Positions 28,679 through 37,396 of a stretch of 64,000 bases of DNA are shown piece by piece. The notes beneath the pieces were generated by a model. It saw only the letters and a list, made by a program, of their open reading frames with translations. It was not told where the DNA came from and did no database searches. Each line of letters starts with the position of its first letter. Position 1 is the first letter of the stretch. Both the position numbers and the translations under genes were made by a program. This stretch comes from Cyclobacteriaceae bacterium (lineage in GTDB: Bacteria > Bacteroidota > Bacteroidia > Cytophagales > Cyclobacteriaceae): assembly GCA_028284125.1 (NCBI GenBank), contig JANQSI010000022.1:1-64000 (forward strand), in the 5' to 3' direction.

Positions 28679-28964
28679 AGTACCAATTAATTGTTAAGCC
28701 TGAGGCTGAGCTTGACATATTGGAATCTGCAAAATGGTACGAAAACAACGATCAGAATTAGGTTATAGATTCTTAGATGCAATTGATGAAAAATTATTGC
28801 TGATAAAAAAGAATCCTATGATGTATCAAGAACGATATAAAAAGACTCGTTTAGCTTTAGTTAACAGGTTCCCTTTTGCGATACATTTTACGATTAAAGA
28901 TGACCGTATTTATGTCCTTGCTGTTTTGAGTACCTATAGAGATCCTCTTATTTGGACAAGTTAA
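28675..28964 (+). pseudogene. ParE/RelE-type toxin, frameshifted
   Basis: From ATG 28675 the frame reads 28 codons (K-Y-Q-L-I-V-K-P-E-A-E-L-D-I ... A-K-W-Y-E-N-N-D-Q-N) and meets TAG at 28759. The rest of the toxin, starting E-L-G-Y-R-F-L-D-A-I-D-E-K-L and ending S-T-Y-R-D-P-L-I-W-T-S, continues in the -1 frame to 28964. Joining the frames at about 28755 gives a normal ~96-residue ParE-like protein. One lost base fits a disabling deletion or a sequencing error; I see no canonical X-XXY-YYZ slippery heptamer near the junction. Confidence 0.82.
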
Positions 28965-28972
28965 ATCTTACT

Positions 28973-29686
28973 TTATTCAAACACTTTTTTCAGTAGATCA
29001 GTGGTACGTGCTGCCGGATTATCTCGTATCTCTTTTTCTTCCTTTGCAACCAGGATAAATAATCCATTGATTGCACGCTCGGTCACATGTTGCTCCAAAT
29101 TCGGATTGACTTTTTTGACGAATGGAATTTTATTATGTGTATTAAAAACGGTACTCCAGTGTTTGGTAGCTCCAACTTTATCGAGTGAAGCTTTGATAAT
29201 TGGTAGAAACTTATTTGTTAGTGGGTTTCTAGTTGCTCCATCCAGGTATTGAGTAGCAGCATCATCTTCTCCACGTAATATGTTCATGGCATCCTTTATT
29301 GTCATCGCTTTTATCGCATCTTTGAATAGGGGGAGTGCACCTTTTGCTGCATCTTCTGCAGCACGATTCATTGATAAGATCGCATCATCCACCAATTTCC
29401 CTTGACCAACACTTCTGAGTTTAGATTCTACACTTTTTGCTTCAGGGGGCATTAGAACTTTCAAAATTGGATCTTTGAAATAGCCATCTGGCTTAGAAAC
29501 TTTGTTTACTCCTTTTTCAATCCCCTTATTCAACGCTTCTTTTAGTCCGCGACCAACTTCATCTTCTGAGAGTCCTTTGTTTGGAATTACTTTTTGAGCT
29601 TGCTTTTTCAAGTCCTTCAGCAATTGACCAGAACTGTCTATGGCTCCAACCGCACACAAAACAATGATGAGGAGTCTTAAATGTTT
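28973..29686 (-). CDS. DUF4197 family secreted protein
   Basis: 237 residues from the Met at 29686, which begins a signal peptide (K-H-L-R-L-L-I-I-V-L-C-A-V-G-A). An earlier start at 29749 would bury it. The body is helical and matches DUF4197: A-L-N-K-G-I-E-K-G-V, P-P-E-A-K-S-V-E-S-K-L-R, and F-x-x-A-I-K-A-M-T-I-K-D-A-M-N-I-L-R-G. Function is unknown. Confidence 0.87.
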   Translation of the reverse strand, partial: KHLRLLIIVLCAVGAIDSSGQLLKDLKKQAQKVIPNKGLSEDEVGRGLKEALNKGIEKGVNKVSKPDGYFKDPILKVLMPPEAKSVESKLRSVGQGKLVDDAILSMNRAAEDAAKGALPLFKDAIKAMTIKDAMNILRGEDDAATQYLDGATRNPLTNKFLPIIKASLDKVGATKHWSTVFNTHNKIPFVKKVNPNLEQHVTERAINGLFILVAKEEKEIRDNPAARTTDLLKKVFE

Positions 29687-29791
29687 CATAAGATTTATTT
29701 TAATCAAAGTGTAATCAATAACTCTGCCAGATGTATCTTGAACGTACATTTTGTCAGTAGTGGTATAACAGTATTGAGATAGGATTCCATC

Positions 29792-30274
29792 ATGTATTCT
29801 AACGTTTTGCTTTTTCTCTTTTTATTAGTACCCAATCATGCGATTTATGTGTCCGTGTTGGAACTGAATCATGACTCAGAAAAACTCGAGTCTTTTCTTT
29901 CAGTCAAAGTATTCATCGATGATTTTCAAGATGTTATTAGAAGTTTCAATTCTGATTATGTTCAGGCCAGCAATGAAAAATTTGTCGAAGCAAACATGAC
30001 TGGTATCTCTGGGTATTTCGAAGAGCACTTGACATTCAAAGTGAATGGCAAATTAGAAAAAATGGAATTCGTTTCATCCGTGTTAGTTGGTGATGTTTAC
30101 TTTCTGAATTTTAAAATCCAATCGTCCTCCGCTTGGGAAAAACTTGAAGTAAAGGCAGACTATTTCATTGAAATTTTTCCAGATCAATCAAACATACTGA
30201 CAATTAAGTATGGTGGAGAAAAGTATCTTGCTCGCTTGACTAAATCCAAACCGAGCTATTTCATTGAGTTTTGA
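29792..30274 (+). CDS. Secreted DUF6702-like protein
   Basis: 160 residues with a signal peptide (about 1-17) and then H-A-I-Y-V-S-V-L-E-L-N-H. The pattern V-K-V-F-I-D-D-F-Q-D-V-I-R-S is that of DUF6702. It is beta-rich. No partner gene is evident; the REP doublet at 30309 lies immediately after it. Confidence 0.75.
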   Translation: MYSNVLLFLFLLVPNHAIYVSVLELNHDSEKLESFLSVKVFIDDFQDVIRSFNSDYVQASNEKFVEANMTGISGYFEEHLTFKVNGKLEKMEFVSSVLVGDVYFLNFKIQSSSAWEKLEVKADYFIEIFPDQSNILTIKYGGEKYLARLTKSKPSYFIEF

Positions 30275-30308
30275 TTTCTGGTTAGGGATTAGAAACTTCA
30301 TCTTGAAC

Positions 30309-30383
30309 GTCACCCTGAATTCATTTCAGGGTCTTCCAGCCAAGCCTCTTTAAATGAAGATGCTGAAACAAATTCAGCATGAC
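30309..30383. repeat. REP-like inverted doublet (REPIN-type)
   Basis: The forward element (30309-30337) has stem ACCCTGAA/TTCAGGGT; the reverse element (30356-30383) has stem ATGCTGAA/TTCAGCAT read on the minus strand. The two arms face each other across an 18-bp spacer. The stems differ from each other but each is internally complementary, like the doublet at 23091. Confidence 0.82.
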
Positions 30384-30493
30384 ATCTCTTGGTAAGGAAA
30401 TTGATTCCAGTCGATATTACTGTGAAGAAACAGTTTTTTTGTTGTATCAGATGTCTGATTAGGACAACATGGTTAAAGAAATACTAAACTTTT

Positions 30494-31804
30494 CTACTTC
30501 ATCTTTTTTTGATTGAAAAGGTCCATGAGTCCTTGAGATGTAACATTCACTCCTGTCTCAAGAGTCTTTTCAGGATCAGGGTAATAATAAGGAGAGTGCA
30601 GTCCAGGAAGATCACCTGATTTCATTCTTTCATCTGGAACACTTCCAAGCCAATACATCACAGTGGGTACTTTATGTTCCGTTGAGCCATACCTTGAAAA
30701 GTCTTCACCTACCATTTGCGGTTCGGAATAAAGGATGTTATCGGCACCAATCGCTTTTTCGGCAGAGGCCGTTAATCGATCAACCAGCTCTGGGTTGTTG
30801 TAGTTTGCGGGAGTAAAATCTTCAGGAAAGATCACTTCTGGCATTTTTTCTTCCGGAAGTCCAGCTGCAATCGCTACTCCTCTACTAATTTCTCGAATAC
30901 GCTTATGTACCATGGTTCGAACTTCTTCAGTATAGGTTCGAACTGTGAGTTTCAACATGACTTCATCAGGTATGATATTGTGCTTAACACCACCTTGGAT
31001 TGAGCCGACGGTTACTACTGCAGATTCAGTAGGCTTCAAATTTCTACTAACAATTGTTTGAAGATCCATCACAATCATACTTGCGATTACTACTGGATCG
31101 ATCGACATGTGTGGAGTTGCACCATGAGCTCCTTGACCATACACTTTGATATCTATGCTTTCAGTGTTTGCCATTACGAACCCTTTACCAAAGCCAACCT
31201 GACCCGCAGCTATTGTTGGACTAACGTGAAGAGCAACACCATAATCAGGGACTCCAAATTTTTCATACAGACCAGCCTCTAACATCATTTTGGCACCTGC
31301 ACCAATTTCTTCTGCCGGTTGTGCAATCAACATTAACGTTCCTTTCCATTGGTCTTTTGTTTCCACCATTGCCCTTGCCGTTCCAAGCCAAGTAGTCATG
31401 TGCATATCATGGCCACAAGAGTGCATCGTTCCTACTTTTACCCCACCATAATCAATCATCGATTTACTTGCATAATTAAGTCCGGTTTTTTCAGCCATCG
31501 GAAGTGCATCCATATCTGTCCGATATAGAATTGTTGGGCCGTTCCCATTTTTTAGAATTCCGACTACTCCGTAACCACCAAAATTCTCTGTGACTTCATA
31601 TCCTGCTTGTCGTAGCTCACCGGCTAAAGCCTTGGATGTTTCTTTTTCCATCAGGGAAATCTCTGGACTTTGATGTCGCTCTTTGTAGAACGCTAGCAAG
31701 TTATTAAGGTCTGTCTCCAGATAGCTCGCAACTTTCTCATTGGGAGTGTAAGTGCCTGAAAATGCTGATAAAATGATTACTGAAATTAGAAAAAGGTACT
31801 TCAT
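30494..31804 (-). CDS. M20-family amidohydrolase, secreted
   Basis: 436 residues with signal peptide (about 1-17). The M20D amidohydrolase motifs are present: Y-R-T-D-M-D-A-L-P, G-T-M-H-S-C-G-H-D-M-H-M-T with the metal Cys/His ligands, and Q-P-A-E-E-I-G-A-G-A-K. The lid domain lies around 190-300 and a late E-D-F-S-R motif supplies a further ligand. The family hydrolyses N-acyl amino acids or amide conjugates. Export suggests an extracytoplasmic substrate. Confidence 0.92.
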   Translation of the reverse strand: MKYLFLISVIILSAFSGTYTPNEKVASYLETDLNNLLAFYKERHQSPEISLMEKETSKALAGELRQAGYEVTENFGGYGVVGILKNGNGPTILYRTDMDALPMAEKTGLNYASKSMIDYGGVKVGTMHSCGHDMHMTTWLGTARAMVETKDQWKGTLMLIAQPAEEIGAGAKMMLEAGLYEKFGVPDYGVALHVSPTIAAGQVGFGKGFVMANTESIDIKVYGQGAHGATPHMSIDPVVIASMIVMDLQTIVSRNLKPTESAVVTVGSIQGGVKHNIIPDEVMLKLTVRTYTEEVRTMVHKRIREISRGVAIAAGLPEEKMPEVIFPEDFTPANYNNPELVDRLTASAEKAIGADNILYSEPQMVGEDFSRYGSTEHKVPTVMYWLGSVPDERMKSGDLPGLHSPYYYPDPEKTLETGVNVTSQGLMDLFNQKKMK

Positions 31805-31868
31805 GGCCGTTTGGTTTATACTCTAAAATACTGGATTGATCAACTCTTTGCAAGGCAATTGGATGGAT

Positions 31869-34145
31869 TCATCTTAAGACTACTTCTTTAGTCTCCTTTT
31901 CTTTTAAGAGATCCGCTACTACTTCTTCTTTTCCAACTTTTTTCAGATTGAGGAACAACTCCACAAATTGATTGGTAGTACGGATGATGTCTTTGGTTTC
32001 AAGAATAATCTTGAAAATTAACTGACTATTTCTGGCCCCAAATTTATTTTTCTTGATTCCAATAATCTGCTTGTCAAGTATATCATCCAAAAGATGAATC
32101 AACTCATCTTTTTTCTCAACAGCGACTTTGTGGTCTCCATTTGTAGGCATGAATTGCTTTACTTGATCAAGGTAATCCTTTACATCTTCTGAGACTTTTT
32201 CCAGTGATGAACGCTGCACTGCTTTTAACGGGTTGAGCATGTTTCTTACGTGCTCGTCGCACGATTTCACGATTAAGTCCGCTGATTGAAAAATGTCTTG
32301 CTCGAGATCAAACACATTGAGTAGAATTCTAGAGCCATCTGTATTGGGTTCTTCAATACGTTTTACCGATTTCACCAATTCATACTGAAGGTCTTCATTG
32401 TTTTCAATCAGTTTTTTTATTTCGTCTATGGCTTCATTCAATATTGAGGTATTTTCTGTAATCAGACCTTGAATGGCTAATGTGAATGATTTTTGAAGGC
32501 CGGAGATTGATTGCAGTATTCTCTCAGATGTATTTTGTGAAAACTCCGTGAAAGCAATTTTGCGTGCTTGTGTCTCAAAGGAAACTCGTTTTTGTTTTTT
32601 CTTATCTTCCTTTCTATGGTTGACAAAATTTCTAAAGATGAGGAAAGCTGCTACCGAGAGTAGCAAAATGATACCTCCTAGTTTGAAACTGAAAATGAGA
32701 AGCGTAAACAATGCCGAGGCAACAAAAGCAATGATTGCCGTAGCAAACCAACCGCCAATAACATTCAACACACCAGCGACTCGGTAAACGGCACTGTCTC
32801 GACCCCAGGCTCTGTCTGCAAGCGAAGTTCCCATCGCGACCATGAACGAAACATAGGTCGTGGACAGAGGAAGTTTGAGCGAGGTAGCAAATCCGATCAA
32901 GATACTTGCTGTAGTTAAATTCACTCCAGCTCTGACAAGGTCGAATGCAGGCTTATCTCCGCCTCCTTCATCTATTTTGACAAAACTTTTTGAAAACTTG
33001 TTCTGGGTGAAATTCATTTTCCCAACCAAGTCTCCGGTTGAGATTACTCGTCGTACAATACCCCGGGCCAAACCATTTGGAGAGAATCTTTCATGACCTT
33101 CATCCTGACGGCCCAAGTTGACTTCAGTGTCGGTGACAGAACGAGCCTTTTTAGAAAACCAAAGTGTGAGAATCATTATCGCTCCGGCTATAATTAGCAA
33201 GTATGATTTGGTTCGTACTGGCTCCTGAAGAACCTCCATTGAATATGAGTTGGCATCAAAGCCGCTTCCATGCCAGCTTAGATAGGATTCAAATCCTGCA
33301 ATTGGAACTCCGATGAAATTGACTAGGTCGTTCCCAGCAAAGGCCATTGCCAAAGCGAACGTTCCGAAAAGCACAACTATCTTGAAAACATCAATTTTTC
33401 TTGAGGCAAGAATAAACATGAGCAGGAACCATACAACAAAAGCTATGCTTAGGGTCAAAAGAAGTTCGCTTTGTAGCCAATTTAAGAATGACTCAGAAAC
33501 GAATGAGGCACCACTTAATCCTTTTAACAAAAGGAAAAATGTCATGGCGGTCATTGCCAGGCTGGTCCATAATGAACGGACGATCTTCTTCTTTTTTTGA
33601 TATTGAAATGAAAATATGATTCGAGAAAAATATTGAACCGCAGTACCAATTAAGAAAGCGAAAACTACAGACAGAAATATCCCACTAATAATAAGGATTG
33701 CTTGAGATGAATTAATGTAATCAGAAATGGTAGCTATTGATTCTCCATTATTTGAAATTTTTATCAGTGACATACACACAGCTGCGCCCAATAATTCAAA
33801 GACAATAGAAACTGTAGTAGATGTTGGTAATCCAATGGTATTGAAGAAATCGAGAAGAATAATGTCAGTAAGCATTACCGCAATGAAAATGATCATGATT
33901 TCACCGAAAAAGAAATACTCAGGATTGAAAACGCCTTTGCGAGCCACTTCCATCATGCCGCTAGAAAAAGTGGCGCCAACAAATATTCCGATGCTGGCGA
34001 CAATCATGATCACATGTCTTGGGGCCACTTTCGATCCGATGGATGAATTAAGGAAATTCACTGCGTCATTGCTTACCCCAACGATTAAGTCTGAAACAGC
34101 AAGGAAAAACAGAAGTACGACGATTATCAGATAAAGATCCGGCAC
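31869..34145 (-). CDS. PiT-family inorganic phosphate transporter with C-terminal DUF47/PhoU-like domain
   Basis: 758 residues from GTG 34145. About 12 membrane helices run to residue 510, with the two PiT signature repeats: S-D-L-I-V-G-V-S-N-D-A-V-N-F near the N terminus and F-A-G-N-D-L-V-N-F-I-G-V-P in the middle, plus G-L-P-T-S-T-T-V-S. The C-terminal ~230 residues are cytoplasmic, helical and charged, like the DUF47/PhoU-type regulators normally encoded next to pit. Here the two are fused. It should be a Na+ or H+-coupled phosphate importer. Confidence 0.9.
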   Translation of the reverse strand: MPDLYLIIVVLLFFLAVSDLIVGVSNDAVNFLNSSIGSKVAPRHVIMIVASIGIFVGATFSSGMMEVARKGVFNPEYFFFGEIMIIFIAVMLTDIILLDFFNTIGLPTSTTVSIVFELLGAAVCMSLIKISNNGESIATISDYINSSQAILIISGIFLSVVFAFLIGTAVQYFSRIIFSFQYQKKKKIVRSLWTSLAMTAMTFFLLLKGLSGASFVSESFLNWLQSELLLTLSIAFVVWFLLMFILASRKIDVFKIVVLFGTFALAMAFAGNDLVNFIGVPIAGFESYLSWHGSGFDANSYSMEVLQEPVRTKSYLLIIAGAIMILTLWFSKKARSVTDTEVNLGRQDEGHERFSPNGLARGIVRRVISTGDLVGKMNFTQNKFSKSFVKIDEGGGDKPAFDLVRAGVNLTTASILIGFATSLKLPLSTTYVSFMVAMGTSLADRAWGRDSAVYRVAGVLNVIGGWFATAIIAFVASALFTLLIFSFKLGGIILLLSVAAFLIFRNFVNHRKEDKKKQKRVSFETQARKIAFTEFSQNTSERILQSISGLQKSFTLAIQGLITENTSILNEAIDEIKKLIENNEDLQYELVKSVKRIEEPNTDGSRILLNVFDLEQDIFQSADLIVKSCDEHVRNMLNPLKAVQRSSLEKVSEDVKDYLDQVKQFMPTNGDHKVAVEKKDELIHLLDDILDKQIIGIKKNKFGARNSQLIFKIILETKDIIRTTNQFVELFLNLKKVGKEEVVADLLKEKETKEVVLR

Positions 34146-34299
34146 GCCGATGAAATTAAAGTCGCAAGGTTAAGCCAATGATAAGCCTATGTTTTTGTTA
34201 AATTATTGTCAATTGTAGGACTGAACCGAAACATTGACGCTTTTAGGAGAACCTATCGATGTTTTTCGCAGTTGAATCGATTCTTTACTTTTATTGAAT

Positions 34300-35241
34300 A
34301 TGGCAGAATCACCTGGAGTATACATTGTCCATGAAAATGAGGAATGGATTGCACCTCTTAAAGCGCATTTGAGCGAGAATCAAACAAGTTTTTATGAATG
34401 GAACCTTACAAAGGATAAGATCGACTTGACTGAAACGCCACCTGAAGGCATTTTCTACAGTCGGATGAGTGCATCTTCTTTTATGAGGGGAAACTTGTAT
34501 GCGACGGACATGACCAAGCAAATCATGTCATGGTTAGAGGCAAACAACCGGAGAGTCATTAACAGTGAAAGGGCACTTCAGTTAGAGTTAAGTAAGTCGG
34601 AGCAACACATGGCTTTAATTCAAGTAGGATTGCGGACTCCAAAAACAATTGTTGCGAATAGTAAGGAGGAAGTAATGGATGCTTCCAATTCTTTCAAAAA
34701 TCGACCTTTCATTATTAAACCAAACATGGGAGGAAAGGGTCATGGGGTCAGGCTGATCAATAACAAGGATGAACTCCAACTTTTACTTGACTTGACTCCA
34801 TTCGAAGATCTTACTGTAGATGGTGTGATCCTGGTTCAGGAATATATTCCGCCCAAGAATCAACAGATTATTCGGATGGAATTCATTGCTGGAAAGTTTT
34901 ACTATGCACTTCAGGTTGATACAGGTGGAAGTTTTGAGTTGTGCCCGGCTGACGCTTGTGAAATTCCTGATAATTCTCAAATGAAAGTCCCGGAGTTTAA
35001 CATTTTGGAAAACTTTCATATTCCTGAAATTGAGAAGTGTGAGGCTTTCCTATCAGAAAACAGTGTAGATATCGCTGGGATGGAATTTCTTCAAAATGAA
35101 AATGGCGAGCGATTTTTCTATGATGTGAATACGAACACTAACTACAATACTGGTGCTGAAGAAAGAAATCCTGATGAACTCACAGGAATGAAACGCATCG
35201 CGGAGTTTCTCAATGAAGAATTGGAAAAAGTAAGCAACTAA
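34300..35241 (+). CDS. ATP-grasp enzyme, RimK-like
   Basis: 313 residues from ATG 34300; a TTG two codons upstream is a weaker choice. The ATP-grasp domain shows the P-loop-like segment I-I-K-P-N-M-G-G-K-G-H-G-V-R-L-I, then V-I-L-V-Q-E-Y-I-P-P and the catalytic end F-Y-D-V-N-T-N-T-N-Y-N-T with E-F-L-Q-N-E upstream. It ligates an amino or carboxyl group to an acyl-phosphate intermediate; the substrate is unknown. It resembles alpha-L-glutamate ligases of RimK type. Confidence 0.85.
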   Translation: MAESPGVYIVHENEEWIAPLKAHLSENQTSFYEWNLTKDKIDLTETPPEGIFYSRMSASSFMRGNLYATDMTKQIMSWLEANNRRVINSERALQLELSKSEQHMALIQVGLRTPKTIVANSKEEVMDASNSFKNRPFIIKPNMGGKGHGVRLINNKDELQLLLDLTPFEDLTVDGVILVQEYIPPKNQQIIRMEFIAGKFYYALQVDTGGSFELCPADACEIPDNSQMKVPEFNILENFHIPEIEKCEAFLSENSVDIAGMEFLQNENGERFFYDVNTNTNYNTGAEERNPDELTGMKRIAEFLNEELEKVSN

Positions 35242-35286
35242 CTTAAAATGCTTAAGGTAGCTGCCCTTCAAAATCGTTTTGCATCT

Positions 35287-35631
35287 TCAAGCTTTTCGTA
35301 GCTTGAAAAAAAACCAGAGGAGATAAGAAATCAGGAATATAAGTGCACCATAAAGTGTGGTTATCATAGACACTTTTAGTCCGGCTGCTAACAAAGCTGG
35401 TGAGACCGATCCGGCTGCTTCTATGGCATTGAAGGCACTGAAGAGTCCCAATAGTTGGGCAAAAACCCCAGTTACCAATGCCAAAATCCCTACGGATTTA
35501 ATGAGGTCCAGATCACTTTTTTTTGTTTCACTCTTCATGTTGTATCTGATGGCGAGGAAAAAAATACCAATGAACTCTAAGGTCAGGATACCCATAAAGA
35601 GTGGCCCGCCCATTTTAAACAATTCAATCAT
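35287..35631 (-). CDS. Short MotA/TolQ/ExbB-like membrane protein
   Basis: 114 residues with three hydrophobic helices (about 10-28, 44-62 and 84-108). The G-G-P-L-F-M-G-I-L-T-L-E start and the central G-x-x-S-A-F-N-A-I-E-A-A-G-S-V-S-P-A-L-L-A-A-G motif match the ExbB/TolQ proton-channel family. It is about half the usual length and has no ExbD/TolR or TonB gene nearby. Whether it couples to a partner elsewhere cannot be seen. Confidence 0.75.
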   Translation of the reverse strand: MIELFKMGGPLFMGILTLEFIGIFFLAIRYNMKSETKKSDLDLIKSVGILALVTGVFAQLLGLFSAFNAIEAAGSVSPALLAAGLKVSMITTLYGALIFLISYLLWFFFKLRKA

Positions 35632-35754
35632 TTCAATTTGAATTTTAAATTAAACATGAGAACAAAGCAACTTTCATCGACAGATCATTGAAAGGTCGTA
35701 TCCAGCCGACTTCCCGTAATTCGTCTATTTTCCTTTATATTCTTTATGATTTGA

Positions 35755-36528
35755 TTGATATTCAAGCGAAAAAGGAAATTGAATACAAAGCAACAACTCG
35801 GGTTCTGGATTATAGTGATAGCGGCACTCACACTGCTTTTCAGCACTTCTTTAAATAGTGTTACAATCTCTTTTTACTTTGTCTGTTTTCTGCTTCCGGT
35901 CGTTGTTGGTACATCGTATTTCTTCAATGAATTCTTGGTACCTCGATTTTTGCTTGAGGGTCGCCGTTGGAAATTTGTTCTTTACTTCACCTACCTTTTG
36001 ATCATTTCCATATACCTGGAACTGTTGGTGATGATTCTTGCATTCATCATTCTGGCTGATTATCAAATTGAAAACCTTGGAAAAATTGTTAGCGACATCT
36101 ATCTCATGGCAATTATCCTGTATCTAGTAGTATTTGCGAATGGCTTTGTAAATGTCGTGAAACGTTTAAAGCTTAATCAAGCGAAGGTTGACGAGCTTGA
36201 AGAAAATCAGAAAAGAAATCAGAATGAATATTTATTGGTCAGGGTGGACAGGAAGAATGCCCAAATAAAGATGGATGAAATAGCGTACGTGGAAAGCTTA
36301 AGTGATTACATCAAGATTCACTCGGAAAATGAAGTACATGTTACGAAGGAAAAAATAAGCGCTGTGGAGAAATTGTTACCTACATCTTTCATTCGAATTC
36401 ATAGGTCCTTCATCGTGAATCGGGATTATATCCGCTCCTTTAACAGTGAAACAATTGAATTGGATCAAATGAAACTCCCAATAGGGAGGAAGTACAAAAG
36501 AGAGGTGTTACAAGTATTGGCTTCTTGA
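35755..36528 (+). CDS. Membrane-anchored LytTR-type DNA-binding protein
   Basis: 257 residues. TTG 35755 is the only reasonable start: an ATG at 35747 is followed by a stop after two codons. Four membrane helices (about 16-36, 39-58, 68-95 and 104-125) lead through a coiled-coil stretch (about 130-150) into a LytTR domain: V-R-V-D-R-K-N-A-Q-I-K-M-D-E-I-A-Y-V-E-S-L-S-D-Y, then F-I-R-I-H-R-S-F-I-V-N. It is a one-component membrane sensor-regulator; no histidine kinase is adjacent. Confidence 0.87.
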   Translation: MIFKRKRKLNTKQQLGFWIIVIAALTLLFSTSLNSVTISFYFVCFLLPVVVGTSYFFNEFLVPRFLLEGRRWKFVLYFTYLLIISIYLELLVMILAFIILADYQIENLGKIVSDIYLMAIILYLVVFANGFVNVVKRLKLNQAKVDELEENQKRNQNEYLLVRVDRKNAQIKMDEIAYVESLSDYIKIHSENEVHVTKEKISAVEKLLPTSFIRIHRSFIVNRDYIRSFNSETIELDQMKLPIGRKYKREVLQVLAS

Positions 36529-36529
36529 G

Positions 36530-37396
36530 CTACTTTTTGTAGTAGAGTTTGCCGTTGAAATTAAAAGAGTTAGTGGTTTCCAATGAAATGATATCCTCTT
36601 CATTTTCAAGATTCTCAAGTATGATCCTATTATCAGTATTCAACCGATACTTTTTGATTGCAACCCCATTATTTGAAATACTGGTCAGGTAAAAAAGTTG
36701 ATCAGCGGGTGTATAGACAAAGTAGTTTTCAGAATCGTTTTTGCTTATTGACAGTACATTATCAAATTTCCGAGCTGTTTGCAAATCATCCCCTTCAGCG
36801 TTGGTAAAAGATCCTTCCATCACTTCGAAGATCTTTGCTTTATTTTCCAGGAAACTACTTGATGCATACACCTTTGTAGCCGCAATAATTGCTTCTTTTA
36901 GTTTTGCTTGCACGGTTTCAGCATAGTCGGCGATGCTATCTGTCATAAAGGTTGGAAACGAAATCTGAACAAAGGAAACATCAGTACCAGTTCGATCATT
37001 GATTCGATGATGTATGCTCTTCTTAAGATTAACGGTTTTGAGTTCCATCAACTTCCCTTTTACAATCCGACCTTGATTGCGTTCGATGTTGGTGATAGAA
37101 ATCTGATACGGGTTAATGTCCTCTATCTGAAAGGTTCTTGCATGGAACGTTTTATCCCTAATACTAACGGACCTTGGATTGGCAGTAAGTGTGTTTTTGA
37201 TTGTGACGTATTTATTTTCATTCACATAGAATTTGTTCACCCACCATTTGTCTGCAGCTCCATCATGGTAGATATAGTTGAGCTTTCTGTTTAACCAATC
37301 TACTGCTGACTTAAAAATTACTTCATCTTCTGCATTGGGTTGAGCAAAAGATAGAATGGGAAGTAGCAAGGTGAGAGATACTACGATTCTATTCAT
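36530..37396 (-). CDS. Secreted hypothetical protein
   Basis: 288 residues from Met 37396. A signal peptide (N-R-I-V-V-S-L-T-L-L-L-P-I-L-S-F-A, then Q) supports this start over 37429. The first ~100 residues contain W-L-N-R-K-L-N-Y-I-Y-H; the rest is beta-rich. No family recognised. It overlaps the end of the nitrilase gene (stop at 37389-37391) by a few bases and so probably follows it in one transcript. Confidence 0.6.
   Translation of the reverse strand: MNRIVVSLTLLLPILSFAQPNAEDEVIFKSAVDWLNRKLNYIYHDGAADKWWVNKFYVNENKYVTIKNTLTANPRSVSIRDKTFHARTFQIEDINPYQISITNIERNQGRIVKGKLMELKTVNLKKSIHHRINDRTGTDVSFVQISFPTFMTDSIADYAETVQAKLKEAIIAATKVYASSSFLENKAKIFEVMEGSFTNAEGDDLQTARKFDNVLSISKNDSENYFVYTPADQLFYLTSISNNGVAIKKYRLNTDNRIILENLENEEDIISLETTNSFNFNGKLYYKK

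Noticed and set aside
33727-34134. 135-codon plus-strand frame with Ser/Ile-rich translation.
   Set aside because: Antisense to the PiT membrane helices; such shadows arise from hydrophobic codons read backward.
35286-35307. Inverted repeat TTCAAGC/GCTTGAA at the end of the ExbB-like gene.
   Set aside because: Not followed by a T-run on the minus strand, and overlaps coding codons and the stop, so I do not call it a terminator.
36908-37294. 128-codon open frame on the plus strand.
   Set aside because: Antisense to the secreted hypothetical protein at 36530-37396, which has a signal peptide and fits the codon pattern; composition is not coding-like.
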